From assembly GCA_030770425.1 (NCBI GenBank), contig JASJFT010000134.1:60924-124923 (forward strand): 64,000 bases of DNA, given 5' to 3'. The first letter of the stretch is position 1, and every line of letters begins with the position of its first letter. A program made the translations under genes and the position numbers. Of this stretch, positions 11,127 through 22,540 are shown piece by piece. Origin of the DNA: Darksidea phi (taxonomy: Eukaryota > Ascomycota > Dothideomycetes > Pleosporales > Lentitheciaceae). The notes under the pieces were generated by a model. It worked only from the letters and a program-made list of their open reading frames with translations. It searched no databases and was not told the DNA's origin.

Positions 11127-13381
11127 GTGCAGTCCTGCATCTGTATCCATCAGTTCACTTGGCACTTGATGAGAGTTCAATTACGCAGATTTGCGACGGC
11201 GCAGCAGCCGATCACAAAGGTCCAATGGGGAACGTCGTTTGCGCGGGTTGCTTCGGTGTTCTCTCTCCACGACTCCCGATCCCACTTCACTACAGCCGCA
11301 GCCTCACGCTACCCCACTCTCTCAATCGCCCCCTCAATTAATCGCGCAGTCTCGCAGCCACGCATACCAAAGACTGTATTGGGCCGGACAGCTTCCTCCT
11401 TGACAATGCATCGTGCGCCCGCTGCTCTGGTGTCCAGGCCAATGACGGACCCCAATATCACGATCAAGACGCCAAGAGATCCGAACACGCTGTCAAACTA
11501 CCACAATTTTGTCACGAGGCATACGGAGGCGGACTTTGAGATTGACTTTGAGAACAAGGTTCTGAGTGGTGGCGTGAAGTTGGTCTTGGAGAGTCTGACC
11601 GAGGGGGAGAGCCAAGAAGTGGTGCTTGATTCGAGTTTCCTAGACATAACCGATGTCACCGTCGATGGCAAAAAGGTGGAGTGGAAAGCCGGCGAGCGCG
11701 TCGAACCGTATGGCAGCCCGCTCACCATAAAGCTGGGTTCCGGCATTTCCAGTGGCAAGACCATCGAAATCGCCATCAGGCTCTCCACAACCGAAAAATG
11801 CACCGCCCTGCAATGGATGACCCCGGCGCAGACCTCCAACAAGAAGCATCCGTACATGTTCTCGCAGTGCCAGGTCATTCACGCACGCTCCGTCTTCCCG
11901 TGCCAGGACACGCCTGACGTCAAGTCCACGTTTAACTTCAGGCTCCGGTCGCCGCTCCCGGTGCTTGCGTCTGGCCTGCCCACGGGTTCAAAGGAGTATC
12001 GGCCAGGAAAGGACGGGAAGCCGGGGACGCTCCTGTATACATTTGAGCAGAAAGTGCCGATTACAAGCTATCTGTTTGCGGTCGCGAGCGGTGATCTCGC
12101 TTCTGCATCGATTGGGCCGCGCAGCACGGTGTGGACGGGGCCGGAAGAGCTGCTTGACTGCCAGCGCGAACTCGAGGGTGAGATTGAGCCCTTCATGACG
12201 GCCATTGAATCTGTCGTCTCTCCGGCCTATCAATGGACTCAGTACAACTGCCTCATCCTGCCACCCTCCTTCCCCTATGGCGGCATGGAGAACCCGGTCT
12301 GGACGTACGCCACGCCCTCCATCATTTCCGGCGACAAGCAAAACGTGGATGTGATTGCCCACGAACTCTCCCATTCCTGGTCCGGCAATCTCGTGTCGGC
12401 AGCGAGCTGGGAACACTTTTGGCTCAACGAGGGCTGGACGACGTACCTCGAGCGCCGCATCCAAGCCGCCATCCACGGCGAACCGCACCGCCACTTCTCC
12501 GCCATCATCGGCTGGAAGGCGCTCGAAGAATCGATCAAGGAGTACGGCGAAGAGCATCCCTACACCAGACTCGTTGTCGATCTCAAGGGTGCAGATCCGG
12601 ATGACGCGTTCAGCTCGATTCCGTACGAGAAGGGCTTCCATGCCCTGTATGCTTTCGAGCTGTTGCTAGGCAAGCAAAAGTGGGATTCCTTCATCCCGCA
12701 CTACTTTGACACCTTCAAGTTCAAGAGCGTGGATAGCTACGACTTCAAGTCCTGTCTTGTCGACTTCTTTGCCAAGGATGCGGAAGCGAGTAAGAAGCTG
12801 GACGAGTTTGACTGGGATGCACTGTTTTACGCACCCGGATACCCCAAGAAACCAGAGTTCGACGATTCGCTCGTCAAGACGTGCTACGAGCTCGCCGATA
12901 AGTGGAACGCCCGTGTTGAGAATGGTAGCGAATCCGACTTCGTCCCCAAGGAATCGGATATCGAGGGCTGGATGGCGAATCAATCCGTCGTCTTCCTCGA
13001 GAAGGTACAGTCCTTTGCGACTTCGTTCTCGGCAGAGGATGTCCACCTCCTCGGGGCGACTTATGGCTACACAACTACGCAGAACATTGAGGTCGTATCG
13101 CGTTTCCTCAACATCGGCCTGCAGGCTAAGGCCAGAGAGGCATATCAGCCAACGGCGGAGTTGCTGGGTAAGATTGGGCGGATGAAGTTTGTGAGGCCGT
13201 TGTATAGATTGTTGGAGAAGGCCGATAGAGATCTGGCCGTCAAGACGTTTGAGAAGAACAGGGATTTCTATCATCCGATTTGCAGGTACGTATTTCCAAA
13301 TGACTGGGTGGTCCGAGCACAATGGCTAACACGGGCAGATCAATGGTGGAGAAGGATCTCTTTGGCGACGGGATGAAATAG
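11127..13381 (+). CDS. Leukotriene A4 hydrolase / M1-family zinc aminopeptidase
   Basis: Two exons, 11127-13285 and 13339-13381. The 53-base intron sits just before the C-terminus and restores the family ending 'ICRSMVEKDLFG'. From the first Met the product has 733 residues. It carries the M1 exopeptidase motif GGMEN (385-389) and the zinc site HELSH (412-416) with the third ligand Glu435 in 'NEGW', spaced exactly 18 residues on. A C-terminal helical domain follows. The family removes N-terminal residues from peptides and has epoxide hydrolase activity; the yeast homologue is LAP2. The start is uncertain. Met94 (base 11406) and Met106 (11442) would give the usual core of about 630 residues; the first 93 residues are Arg/Ser/Thr-rich and could be a mitochondrial presequence or 5' untranslated sequence. 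Confidence 0.93.
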
Positions 13382-14532
13382 GAAAGGTTAATGACGTTCG
13401 CGTTCAGCACCGTAGCATCGGCTTGTCTACAGCTTTCCTGCCTAAAAATTGGATTCGCTTTTTAGAGGGGCCATTAACGATTTCTTTCGCTAGGACCAAC
13501 TTGATGTGCTGGCGTGAGCAGCTTCACGCCTTGCGTCAACCTACTCAACGCGTCATCGTTCGCCAGAGCACTGAGTCATCTCCACTAACGTCATCTCCAT
13601 GCATATCGTTGACCACTCCATTTCCGAAGTTACACTGCACAACGAATCCGGCCATGTCTGAACCCAACAACCACTCGCCACGCATGCGCATTCCAATAGG
13701 CGCCATCCTGCTCATGTTTCTACCACATCTGCCCTCCTACCCAGACTAGCGCACCGACTACGTATGTGTCGCTATCAGTTGGCCGCTGACGGTGCAGAAA
13801 CGTGGGTAGCGTGCTTTGCCCTCAGCACCAAAAGAAAGAGAGTAGCGATAGCGCTTGTCTTGTGGAGGTTAGGAGCGATCTAGAATAGATGATGGCGGTC
13901 GGAAGCTGATTGATGATTTGGTGGGTTTATGCAGGAACCTTGGTCGATCCGGTGCTTCGCAGTCTATGAGTGTATACGGACGAGACATCAAGAAAGCGGA
14001 TGTCAAGCCAACTTGACTCGTTAGCTGGTCCGTCATTCAAAAAATGCACTATGCCGGTGCCTGTGAGGGAAGATCCTGAATGTGTCCCTAGTCGCCACAT
14101 ATTTGACAGCACAACCACAAACAGCAGACCGCCAATCGCACCTAAGCAGCTACCAACTCACTTCACACCCTGAATCACTGCCTTATCGGTCAGTCTATCA
14201 ATGAGTCAACATCGTCGTCCGCTCCCTTCGCAACAAAAAAAGATGTCTGTACTACCCCGGCGCTGCGCCGTTAACGGCTGTGACACAGTAGCATTTGGGA
14301 ATGAGGCGAAGGTAGGATGGGAGAGGGGAAGTTGAATAAGAGAGGTCGATGGATCGAGATCCCCTGAAGAGTCAGAATTGAAGTCAAACACGCAATGACT
14401 AAAAACGGCATAGAGCGCCAACCTTTATACCAGAAAAACGCCCACAACCGCCCGTCAACCAAGGATAACGATGGGGGTTTGCAGTAAACAATCGCGCCCC
14501 CAACCCAACACTACTTTTCGACCATCCCCACC
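13382..14532. other. Intergenic region
   Basis: No frame longer than about 110 codons and no recognisable motif. The region holds the 3' flank of the aminopeptidase gene and the promoter of the small gene that follows. Confidence 0.5.
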
Positions 14533-14997
14533 ATGCCTTCTTCCCCAGCCAAACCGCACACCCTTAGTCCAGCCGTGCCTATCCAAACCACCCACCCCCA
14601 ATACACATACCACCAACACCCACCCCACCCCACCCCAAAACCTACAAACCCTACCCCTAATCCCCCATCACCCCTTCCCGCCACCTCCTCAGCCCCACCC
14701 CCGCCCCACCCAATGCACAAATGCGCCTACGAATGGTGTCCGCACTTCATCGCGCGCCGCCCCACAAGTCACGGCCATGTACTCTGCACGCGCCACTACG
14801 ACATCCTGTACCGCAGTGCGGAGCAGGTGTTTGGAGACTGGTGCGGCGAGACGACGTATAAGGGGCTGACGCCGGTTTCGGAGGATGTATGGGTCGATTT
14901 GGTCGCGCGGAGTCGAGTGAAGAGGTTGGATCTGAATAGGGAGGGGTCGGATGCCGTGGGTAGACGTGCGGGGAGGGTTTGTTTTAGAAGGTGGTAG
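14533..14997 (+). CDS. Small hypothetical protein with Pro-rich N-terminus and Cys/His cluster
   Basis: A single-exon frame of 154 residues. The first 60 are His/Pro/Thr-rich and look disordered. From about residue 62 a denser segment reads 'CAYEWCPHF', then 'SHGHVLCTRHYDILY', giving Cys-x4-Cys-x-His and, further on, Cys-x2-His. That could bind a metal but matches no zinc-finger class I can name. The remainder is charged and lacks membrane helices. Intact start and stop, and a change from low complexity to ordinary composition, favour a real gene. I do not recognise the family. The Pro-rich part may be a leader, with translation starting at the Met (MHKC) at about base 14713. Confidence 0.45.
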   Translation: MPSSPAKPHTLSPAVPIQTTHPQYTYHQHPPHPTPKPTNPTPNPPSPLPATSSAPPPPHPMHKCAYEWCPHFIARRPTSHGHVLCTRHYDILYRSAEQVFGDWCGETTYKGLTPVSEDVWVDLVARSRVKRLDLNREGSDAVGRRAGRVCFRRW

Positions 14998-15397
14998 GTT
15001 TATTGATCGTTTGGGGGAAGTGGGCGGGTAGTGAGAGGGAGTATGATGGAAATGTAGCGGGATGGTCTCGACTGGCTAGTGACATGGTATGACGAATGGG
15101 CAAGACGTTAAGAGCGAGTGGAGGTGCGCGTTGGTTTGGCGGCTTACGCAGTGCAATGTTGATGGAAGAATGCGATCTAGGATGTAAAGCAACGGCGAGA
15201 TGCCTGCACTAGGAAGTGGGCTCATGTTCGATGGCTCGTTGGGTTGAGAATCGCCGTGCTTTTTGCAGTATTTTACCAATCTCTTTAATACCCAGAGCTT
15301 GTATTCGCTATCTCTACGCATTTCCCAAGCCGATCGCTGTTCATCCTAGGTCGCTCTCCGTCCTATCCCTCTGCTCATGCAGCCTCAGTTGAATAAT

Positions 15398-16606
15398 TCA
15401 AAGCCACCCTTCACCCGCCGCCCAGCCAGCCATGCTCATCTCTTTCGGGAACGACACTACCGATGCGAGGTGCATAGAATTGCGAGTTTGTGGCTGTATG
15501 TTTGCAAAGGCTTCCAATGTGCTGCCGTGAACGTTCTCGCGATGGGAATGGTACGCGGCAGCCGTAACGTCAAAAACATCAATCGAGGCGTTGTAGAAGA
15601 GGAAGGTGACGAGCACGGCGTTTGGGTCGAATTTCTCCGGGGCCTTGAAAGCGGTGACTGTGGCGAGAACTTCAGCAAGCCTGACATCTGGGTAGGCAAT
15701 CGTGCCACCCCACAGTGGGGCACCGTCCAGAGTCTCCATATCGAACCGGTCACGACCCGAAAATCATTCTGTCCGCCCTTCAGTGCAACGAAGAGATCGG
15801 CATTAGACGTCAAGTTCGCTTTGACGATCTCTCCAGTGGCGAGGACGACTTCGAGGTTGAAGACCGAGTCACAGACCCATCCCCTCTCGGGCGAAAAAAA
15901 CCCAACGTCTCCTAGAACGCGGATGTGTTAGTGAAACGAGCTGGCTGTGGAAGCATTTGAACATCCCGCCTGTCGTCAGGCCACCCACACCGACGGTCCC
16001 TATCCTGCCCCCTGAACAGACCGGCCATACTGCTCTACAGTGTCGTATACGCTCTTCCACCGGGAGCCGGCGCCAACAGACACGGTAATTCGATCCTAGC
16101 TGAGTTGCACTGCATTCAGAGCATTGAAGTCGACAGTGATCCCATCCTCGATGTTTGCGAACCCTGGTGAGGCATTAGTATGGATGCTACTAGAGAGAAC
16201 AATTTGCATGCCTTTGGTGATATTGTGGCCGCTACTACGGATTGAAAATAGCAGAGTCATATTGTCCAAGCGCCTTGACTACTTTCGAGACGTCTACTGC
16301 GGATCGCAGTCCTGCGATACAGTTGGATCGGAGACGCGCTTCAAAGTAGGCACATGAGTGGACAGATGCATTGTATGCTGCGCTATCCGGCAAGGAGACC
16401 TGATCAGGAAGAGCTGAAAATAGGCAAGTGCAGGCGTGCGAAGCGGTGGTGTCGTTAGCCAATCCCATTGTCATAAAGAGAGAGAAGCAGTCGGTCGAGG
16501 AAAGGCATTGTGTGTTGAGGTCGAAGGGGTTATCGAAAGAGGTACCTTTGCACATAGCAACGCCTGAGGGAAAGCAGAAGCGCAGGAGGGTGGCTGTGGT
16601 GGTCAT
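15398..16606 (-). pseudogene. Broken BBE-type FAD-linked oxidoreductase
   Basis: Minus-strand pieces of one FAD-linked oxidase (berberine-bridge/6-hydroxynicotine oxidase type) can be read in order but only by changing frame. The N-terminal part (16235-16606) has 'ACTCLFSALPDQVSLPD'. The FAD-binding part continues with SGHNITKG and 'VDFNALNAVQLS', then hits TAG at 16096-16098, then 'DRITVSVGAGSRWKSVYDT'. After another shift comes 'GRIGTVGVGGLTTGG', then 'RGWVCDSVFNLEVVLATGE' and 'SNADLFVALKGGQNDF'. One base appears missing near 15745, before 'METLDGAPLWGGTIAYP'. The substrate-side and C-terminal regions stop early at 15398. At least three frameshifts and one nonsense codon make a working protein very unlikely. 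Confidence 0.8.
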
Positions 16607-17592
16607 AGCCTGCGGCCTTTTTATTAATTGCTCACTGTGTCCAACTCATCTATCAGCAGCGTTTGGGCCCATACTGCACGATCCTAAAAGCAATTCCATT
16701 ACTCAGTCTTCATACACGTGTAGTGCAACATGGAGCATTTATCCAGCGTTCACACTGAGCGGCTCCAGGAGCGGCGCTATATCAGTAACGCCAGATGGAG
16801 CCTCTCTTCGACTAGGTCATGTGGTAAGCCGACGACTCACAATGGGCAGCACTGCATGGCACTATTGGATTCTGCAATATACGACCATGTCAGATGCATG
16901 ATATCACCGCACCTTCAACTTCATGGCCTCCTTGCGGTAGCCATGGGAAACCAATAATGCGAGTCATGCTTCTTATATGAAGCTTCGAGCAGAGTTCAAG
17001 ACCATTCGAAAGTACATTCACCCGGCCAATCCCAGGGATCGGAGGCGTGCAGATGCCGAGCGGTAGCTTCAGGCATCTTCCCTAGGATTTTCGTATCGCC
17101 TGAGCTCTCCCAAAATTTAGCGAACAGGAACGGCTTCATGCAGAGTCGTCCAATAGCAGCCACAAGGCACAGAGTCTTGACGCGTCACGAACCGCGCATA
17201 AGCGGGATTTCCTACGAATTCTCGCGGTGGTTGTTTCGTTTACCCACATCGTAGACCATAACGCATGGAGCTATGGGTGATGACTTTTTCGTCGTAACTC
17301 CCACCTACACCCGCCAGTCGCTCGACCACCCGAACCTCCTCGTCATTCTTTGCTGCATGTATTTCAAAGACTGCATACACGTAAGATTCCTTACGATTCT
17401 ACGCTTCACGCTCCCCCCAGGTTTCGACACTCAAATGTAGCGTGGCACGTTACCACTTGTTTCGCGGGGCAGGCTCCGGCTATTTAAATCCCTGCACCTT
17501 TCATATACCGCCGTCCATAGCGACGACCCCAATCGCCGGGCCGACTGTATCCCCGATGCGTACGGTGTATCCTACTGGCTGTTCTCCGCAAT
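16607..17592. other. Intergenic region upstream of the LPMO promoter
   Basis: No coding signal beyond short random frames, no RNA gene, no obvious repeat. Confidence 0.5.
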
Positions 17593-17664
17593 CCCCGGGA
17601 TGGGGAAACCAAATTATAGAGCGGGTGTAATGGTTGCACAGGACCCCAGATTCCGGGGCCCCAG
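17593..17664. promoter_or_regulatory. Cluster of CreA-like sites upstream of the LPMO
   Basis: Four matches to the CreA/CRE1 carbon-catabolite repressor consensus SYGGRG lie within 72 bases: CCCCGG at 17593-17598 (reverse of CCGGGG), CCCCAG at 17644-17649, CCGGGG at 17653-17658 and CCCCAG at 17659-17664. They are 246-317 bases before the start codon of the cellulose-active LPMO, a position and gene class where CreA control is common. Binding is inferred, not shown; the six-base consensus is short. Confidence 0.35.
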
Positions 17665-17811
17665 ATAGGACAACCCGGCCGAGCATGTGAACCGAGGCGC
17701 GCAAGTTTTCCGTATTCTTCTAAGATGTAACTAGGCATAGAGGGTGAGGCCAATATCCGGAACGATCATGAGATGCATGTTCCATGTGTAGTCAACGGAG
17801 AAGGAAACTTC

Positions 17812-17818
17812 TATATGA
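17812..17818 (+). promoter_or_regulatory. TATA-like box of the LPMO gene
   Basis: TATATGA about 95 bases before the ATG at 17910, followed by a CT-rich stretch before the start codon, as in many highly expressed fungal secreted-enzyme genes. Confidence 0.4.
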
Positions 17819-17909
17819 GGGCTGATCCCCAAGCCCTCTAGATTGCTTTGGTATTCTCCCAGCAATCTCATCTGTTGCTCTAGCTGTCTCGGGTAAAGAG
17901 TCTGTCAAC

Positions 17910-19035
17910 ATGAAGTTTTCTACAACAGTCGCTGCGGTTGCATCCTTGTTGGCGACAGCGAGCGCTCATGGCGGCGTTGGCACATACACAGTAGGATCGA
18001 CAGTGTATCAAGGGTGTGTGGCATACCCTCACTCTTCCTAGGATCCCTGGCTGATCTTCCTAGATGGCAGCCATACAACTCGGCCTCGGGGCAAAAGTCA
18101 ATCCAGCGTCAATACCCCTCGTTCGATCCTCTGCTCATCAAAGACCTAACCGTGAGTCCATATCCATCCATGTACTCCCTCGCCCGCATACTAACTTGTG
18201 GAGACTACAAACATTCGCTGCAACAATGCCGGTACCCTTGGCACCGGCGTAATAGGTTCTATCGCCGCAGGTGACAAAATCAAAGCCCACTGGACACAAT
18301 GGACGCACAGGCCTGCCGCCGTAATGGTCTACATGGCAAAGTGCCCAAGCTCCGGCTGCAACAGCTGGGACGGCGCCGGCAAAGTGTGGTTCAAGATCGA
18401 CGACAAGGGACTCATCTCGGGCACGCAGAATGCGGGCAAATGGGCAGGCGACATTATCACAGACACTCTCGATTGGACTTCCACCATTCCCGCTTCCCTG
18501 GCACCGGGCGAGTATCTGATTAGGCACGAGCTTCTTGCTCTGCACCAGGCAAATAACCCACAATGTACGTTTTACCTCCTACACTCGCCTTGCCCTTTGT
18601 GGAAACACGCTAATCGCGACAGTCTACCCGGAATGCGCTCAATTCACCGTCACGGGCAGCGGCACCACCGTTCCACCTTCCTCCGCCCTCGTCTCCTTTC
18701 CCGGTGCCTACTCTGCCTCTGACCCTGGAATTGCCTTCAACATTGACAGCGATGCTGCCAAAATCGCAACATCGTACCCTATTCCTGGTCCTCCAGTCTG
18801 GGACGGAACAGGTAACTCGCAGCCAACGAAACCCGACCCCACAACAGCACCTACGTCGGTGCCTACCGCGACCCCGACGACGTTAGTTACGAGCACGGCG
18901 CCAACGCCCACGACCCCAGCTTGCACATCCAAGAAGTATCAGCAGTGCGGTGGGAAGGGTTTTACTGGATGTACGGTTTGTGAGGAGGGAAGCACGTGCA
19001 AGTCTAATGGAGAGTATTATTCGCAGTGTTTGTAG
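17910..19035 (+). CDS. AA9 lytic polysaccharide monooxygenase with C-terminal CBM1
   Basis: Four exons, 17910-18013, 18064-18151, 18204-18564 and 18623-19035, give 321 residues. A 19-residue signal peptide ends SASA before His20, which becomes His1 of the mature enzyme. The other copper-site residues are present: His99 (in '[18 protein letters not shown]'), second-sphere His172 ([10 protein letters not shown]), Gln184 and axial Tyr186 (QFYPEC). A Thr/Pro linker leads to a fungal cellulose-binding module ([15 protein letters not shown], then EYYSQCL). AA9 enzymes are secreted copper monooxygenases that oxidatively cleave cellulose or related glucans. The third exon starts at an acceptor (GTGGAG) very close to a CTAAC branch site, so its first few codons are the least certain. 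Confidence 0.93.
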
Positions 19036-19664
19036 GCTGGGGTCTAGATGGTTCAGGACAGGGGAGCACAGAGTCTTGTATGAGCACTGGCTGGGTTAGT
19101 ATCAATATTACATTGCTTATCAAGTACATTCGATTATCGTTTCACTCTGTGTCTATTATGATTATGAATACATGCGAAGTATCGTTTCTCGTCCTTGGTG
19201 CATGTGAGGTGGTCTATGAGCCATTGATTCTAATCTTTAGCTCTTCCATGTCATGCATCGAAGAGTGCGACATAAACAGGCCGATCAAGTTTGACATGTT
19301 TGAACCATGTCTAGCTTTTCGCGTTAGATCAAGGATGAACATATTACGAAATTCGTGCTGCCACAATCTTGCATCCCACCAGATTATCTCCGATACACGC
19401 TCCAGATACAGCCAAACTTGTACCGACGCTCCGAAATCACACATCCATCTCAAGCCAAGCCAAAAGAACACTGTATCCTACAGAGTCATTTTTGGCCACC
19501 CATTATATGCTTGGCTTAGGCAAGATTAATCTATTCCACGCCTTTCCATCCGAGCCGTCCTACTGGTAGAAATGATATCATAAAACTACCTAACCACTTT
19601 CCTCGTCTGCACCAGTGCCCGCACCCAAACAGCAGAACAGAAAACAGAATAGAATCCAAGGCTA
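19036..19664. other. Intergenic region between convergent genes
   Basis: The 3' flanks of the LPMO and of the minus-strand BTB gene. I see nothing else. Confidence 0.5.
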
Positions 19665-20552
19665 CTAACCCATACTCGTCCATCTCCAAGATGATACCCC
19701 GCTTGCATCCAAAACCCGCCCCAAAAAACCTCTTTCCATCTGCTTCACAACTTCAGCGGCCCCCTGCAACCCCTCCTCCGGTGTAACGAAGAACGCATCC
19801 GGCAAAACCCCTCCATGCTCATCCCAAACCAGGTGTTCGGGTAGTCCGTATTCCACCTTAGTCCACTCCGCCAGGCTGACTGCTTCCTCGTCGTACAAAA
19901 AGATCGGATTGCCCTGCTCATCACTGTACCATCGATATTGGCTCATCCATGCGCGCTCGAGGGCTTGCCTGTCCTTGCCTTTCGGCGGTTTGTGGCGGGC
20001 TTTTTCCAAGACACTGAGGAAGGCAGCGGCGTCGCGTAATATGCCCAACCGCTCGTACTCCAGCTCGAAAAAGTGTGCAAGTGGTGTGGTACGCTGGCAG
20101 AATATCGCGATGATGAATTTGCGCAGCTTGGACGTCGACGCCGTGTTGTCGTAAACGTACTTTACAGTCTGGATATCGACCTTGAAGTCCGACGGTTGCA
20201 TCAACGCCATTCCCAGCCGCATAAGCGTATTCATCCATCTCGACAAGCCCAGTCTGCTTGCTGCTATCCACAGTCGACACAGCCTCAGCAAATCCCCATC
20301 TGTGGTGAAAATGGGTTTTTGTCCCTCGTATAACCACTTGCATAGGGCTGTGAAGTCACTAGTGCTGACGGAAGGGAGGAGGATGGGCGCTGTAGTGCTG
20401 CGAGGCCCGCCGTTGGAGTGAGCAAAGGCGGATGACCATTCGGAGAGAAGCCTAGAATGGACATCGAATCGGGTGGTTGTGGGGCCGACCAAGAATTGGA
20501 TCCGATGGCCGGAGAAGCTGGGGCGGTGAGAGTAGGGGTGGTCAGGGCCCAT
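19665..20552 (-). CDS. BTB/POZ domain protein
   Basis: Single-exon minus-strand gene. I take the Met at 20552 (MGPDHPYSH), giving 295 residues; Met codons at 20576 and 20750 are in frame, but their extra residues look untranslated. The N-terminal 110 residues have the fungal BTB pattern: 'IQFLVGPTTTRFDVHSRLL' (strand and first helix), then 'FTALCKWLYEGQKP' and 'LLRLCRLWIAASRLGLSRW'. The C-terminal half is helical and charged and ends in an acidic/aromatic tail with no second named domain. BTB domains mediate protein-protein contacts, often in cullin-3 ligases or transcription complexes; the partner here is unknown. The second BTB gene at 24731-25825 has a similar layout but low similarity. 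Confidence 0.8.
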   Translation of the reverse strand: MGPDHPYSHRPSFSGHRIQFLVGPTTTRFDVHSRLLSEWSSAFAHSNGGPRSTTAPILLPSVSTSDFTALCKWLYEGQKPIFTTDGDLLRLCRLWIAASRLGLSRWMNTLMRLGMALMQPSDFKVDIQTVKYVYDNTASTSKLRKFIIAIFCQRTTPLAHFFELEYERLGILRDAAAFLSVLEKARHKPPKGKDRQALERAWMSQYRWYSDEQGNPIFLYDEEAVSLAEWTKVEYGLPEHLVWDEHGGVLPDAFFVTPEEGLQGAAEVVKQMERGFLGRVLDASGVSSWRWTSMG

Positions 20553-21569
20553 TGTGGTAGCGATAGAAGATATCATGTGGAGTGATAGGATCACGTTCCT
20601 CGTCAAGGAGTCTGGTCTAATTGAGATAATGCGTAAAGAGTAGGCACGAAGACCTGTCAATACTTGGTGGTCGTGTGCAAGTGCGAACGAGCAAGAGCTC
20701 TCAGCAGCAATGGTGCAATCCCCTAGATAGGGGCATGAGGTAATGTACATAAAAGCATTGAGAGCACGCCATAGGGGGGTATGTCAGTTTGATGTGAATG
20801 CAACAAGCGTGCGGACAATGCCCTGTGAGTCAGCGCACAGTGCAAACGGACCTTGGAGGTGGTGAGGGAGCTCAAACAGAATTCTGGGGAGCCTACCGCA
20901 CAGTTGAGCCAACATGAAGTCACAGACCGATCTTGCACCCGGGATGATGGAATGATGGGATAAGTGGATTGTGTTTGGCTGCCAGAGCATCATCGCACGG
21001 GACCTTCGCTTTCACGCGAGATGTCGGACTCAGCCGGGTACAACGAACCAAAAGGACGTGCCAAAGAGTAATATCATATCTTAGCATGTTGTATGTAACG
21101 ACGATGATTCTACACCGCTATGCAGACTGCAAGCCGTCACTCGCATGTAAAGGAGAAGGCTTTTGTGTGAATGACAACAATGAAGAGCAAACCGTATATC
21201 ATCGAAAAACAGCACGAACCAACATGCAGCACTAAAACCAACCGTAAATATTACCGGCAGCACTACGGCCGAGCGCGGGAGGGGGTATTATCAAGAAGAA
21301 AGAAATTCAAAAAGATCATCACGTGTCAAGGCGAGCACGTGGGGCGAGCCAAAAAATAGTCTCGCGGGGACAAGCAAAACGCCGAAGCCTGCCAGGAACC
21401 CAATCTTGTGGCAGTGGATGAGTAGAGATGTGAAAGCCCGGGCAGCGGGTCCAGTAGTAAAGACCACAAGCCGTATGGCTTAGCCAACGAACATGGCGAT
21501 ACCCGGATGGTATATGCCAACCGCAATCCTTGTGAACGACTGCAAGGACAGCCTTCAACGAGTCGAGGG
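20553..21569. other. Intergenic region
   Basis: Upstream flank of the BTB gene and downstream flank of the C2H2 gene. Only short overlapping frames; nothing recognised. Confidence 0.5.
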
Positions 21570-22540
21570 CTACGCGCCGACGACAAGTCGCGAGTGCTGG
21601 TTCCGTTGATGACGGAGCAGGTTGTCGCGGCGTGAGAAGCCATCGACGTTGGCGCACCCGGGTTCCCGGCAGTAGAGCGTAGCCTGGGCCGATGGCGATG
21701 GTTCGTGGGTGCGTTCGTGACGGTTGCGATCTTTTGGATAGAGGAAGCCCTCGTTGCAGACGGAGCACTTGTGAGGCCGCTCAGAACGACCCAAGTGAGT
21801 CTTTTGATGACGTCTGCTTGGATGTCAGCATGGACGTCGTGGCGACAGTTACCCCACCACCTCCCCAGGATCTAAATTGGAACACAGCCACTGTTCATCG
21901 CCTGGCCAAAGCCAGCAATGGGACAGCAATGCCCGCGTTCTCGGGCTTATCGCACTCTCCAGGCCGCATTGCCGCCGATAGCAACGAGAGAAGGGATGCT
22001 CACTTGAGATCGCACGAGCGGTTGAACGTCTTCTCGCAGCTATCAAAAGCGCACGGGAAGCCGCCCGGCCGCGGTGCCTGCCGTTTATGAGGTCGCCGCG
22101 ACCCCGCCCGCGACACCACCTCTAATCGATCGCCCGGGTTGTATGTGCCTTCGACGTGTATCTGGACGGTCGTGGGTTGGATGGTCGTAGCATTGTCGTC
22201 GAGCTGTCGCACAATCGCGTCGACCAGTGGCTGCCTATCGACATCGGGGAAGTACGGGAGCGTGGGGGTGAAGCCAGGTTCGGGCCCATCGAAGACGGGC
22301 AGCACTTCCTGTGGCCACTCGGGGTGGTTGTAGAAGGTTTCGCGGGTGAAGGTCGGCGCACGCCGTGGAGGGTTGGTCTATTACTGTCAGTGACGGGCAC
22401 TCGGCGTGCTGGAGCGGACCTACCAGAACATGTGCGCAAAAGTCGAGCGAGGCACCGCAGAGGTGGCAGATGGTGTCGAGGATGCCGTCTGGATCTGGGT
22501 AGAAGGGCTCGATTGACGCTGCAGACAGTGTCGAGTCCAT
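21570..22540 (-). CDS. Three-finger C2H2 zinc-finger protein
   Basis: Three minus-strand exons, 22424-22540, 22004-22377 and 21570-21813, joined in phase to give 244 residues. The fingers are in the C-terminal half: 'CAFDSCEKTFNRSCDLKRHQ' then KTH (split by the second intron, 190 bases), 'CSVCNEGFLYPKDRNRHERT' then H, and 'CREPGCANVDGFSRRDNLLR' then HQRNQH. The N-terminal 39-residue exon contains another pair, CHLC. A nuclear DNA-binding role follows from the finger class. The target is unknown and no regulatory domain is attached. I start at MDST (22540). An in-frame Met at 22612 would add 24 very hydrophobic residues resembling a signal peptide, which would be odd for this class. Confidence 0.8.

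Noticed and set aside
15377..15931. 184-codon plus-strand frame
   Set aside because: Antisense to the FAD oxidoreductase relic, whose minus-strand translation has clear family motifs.
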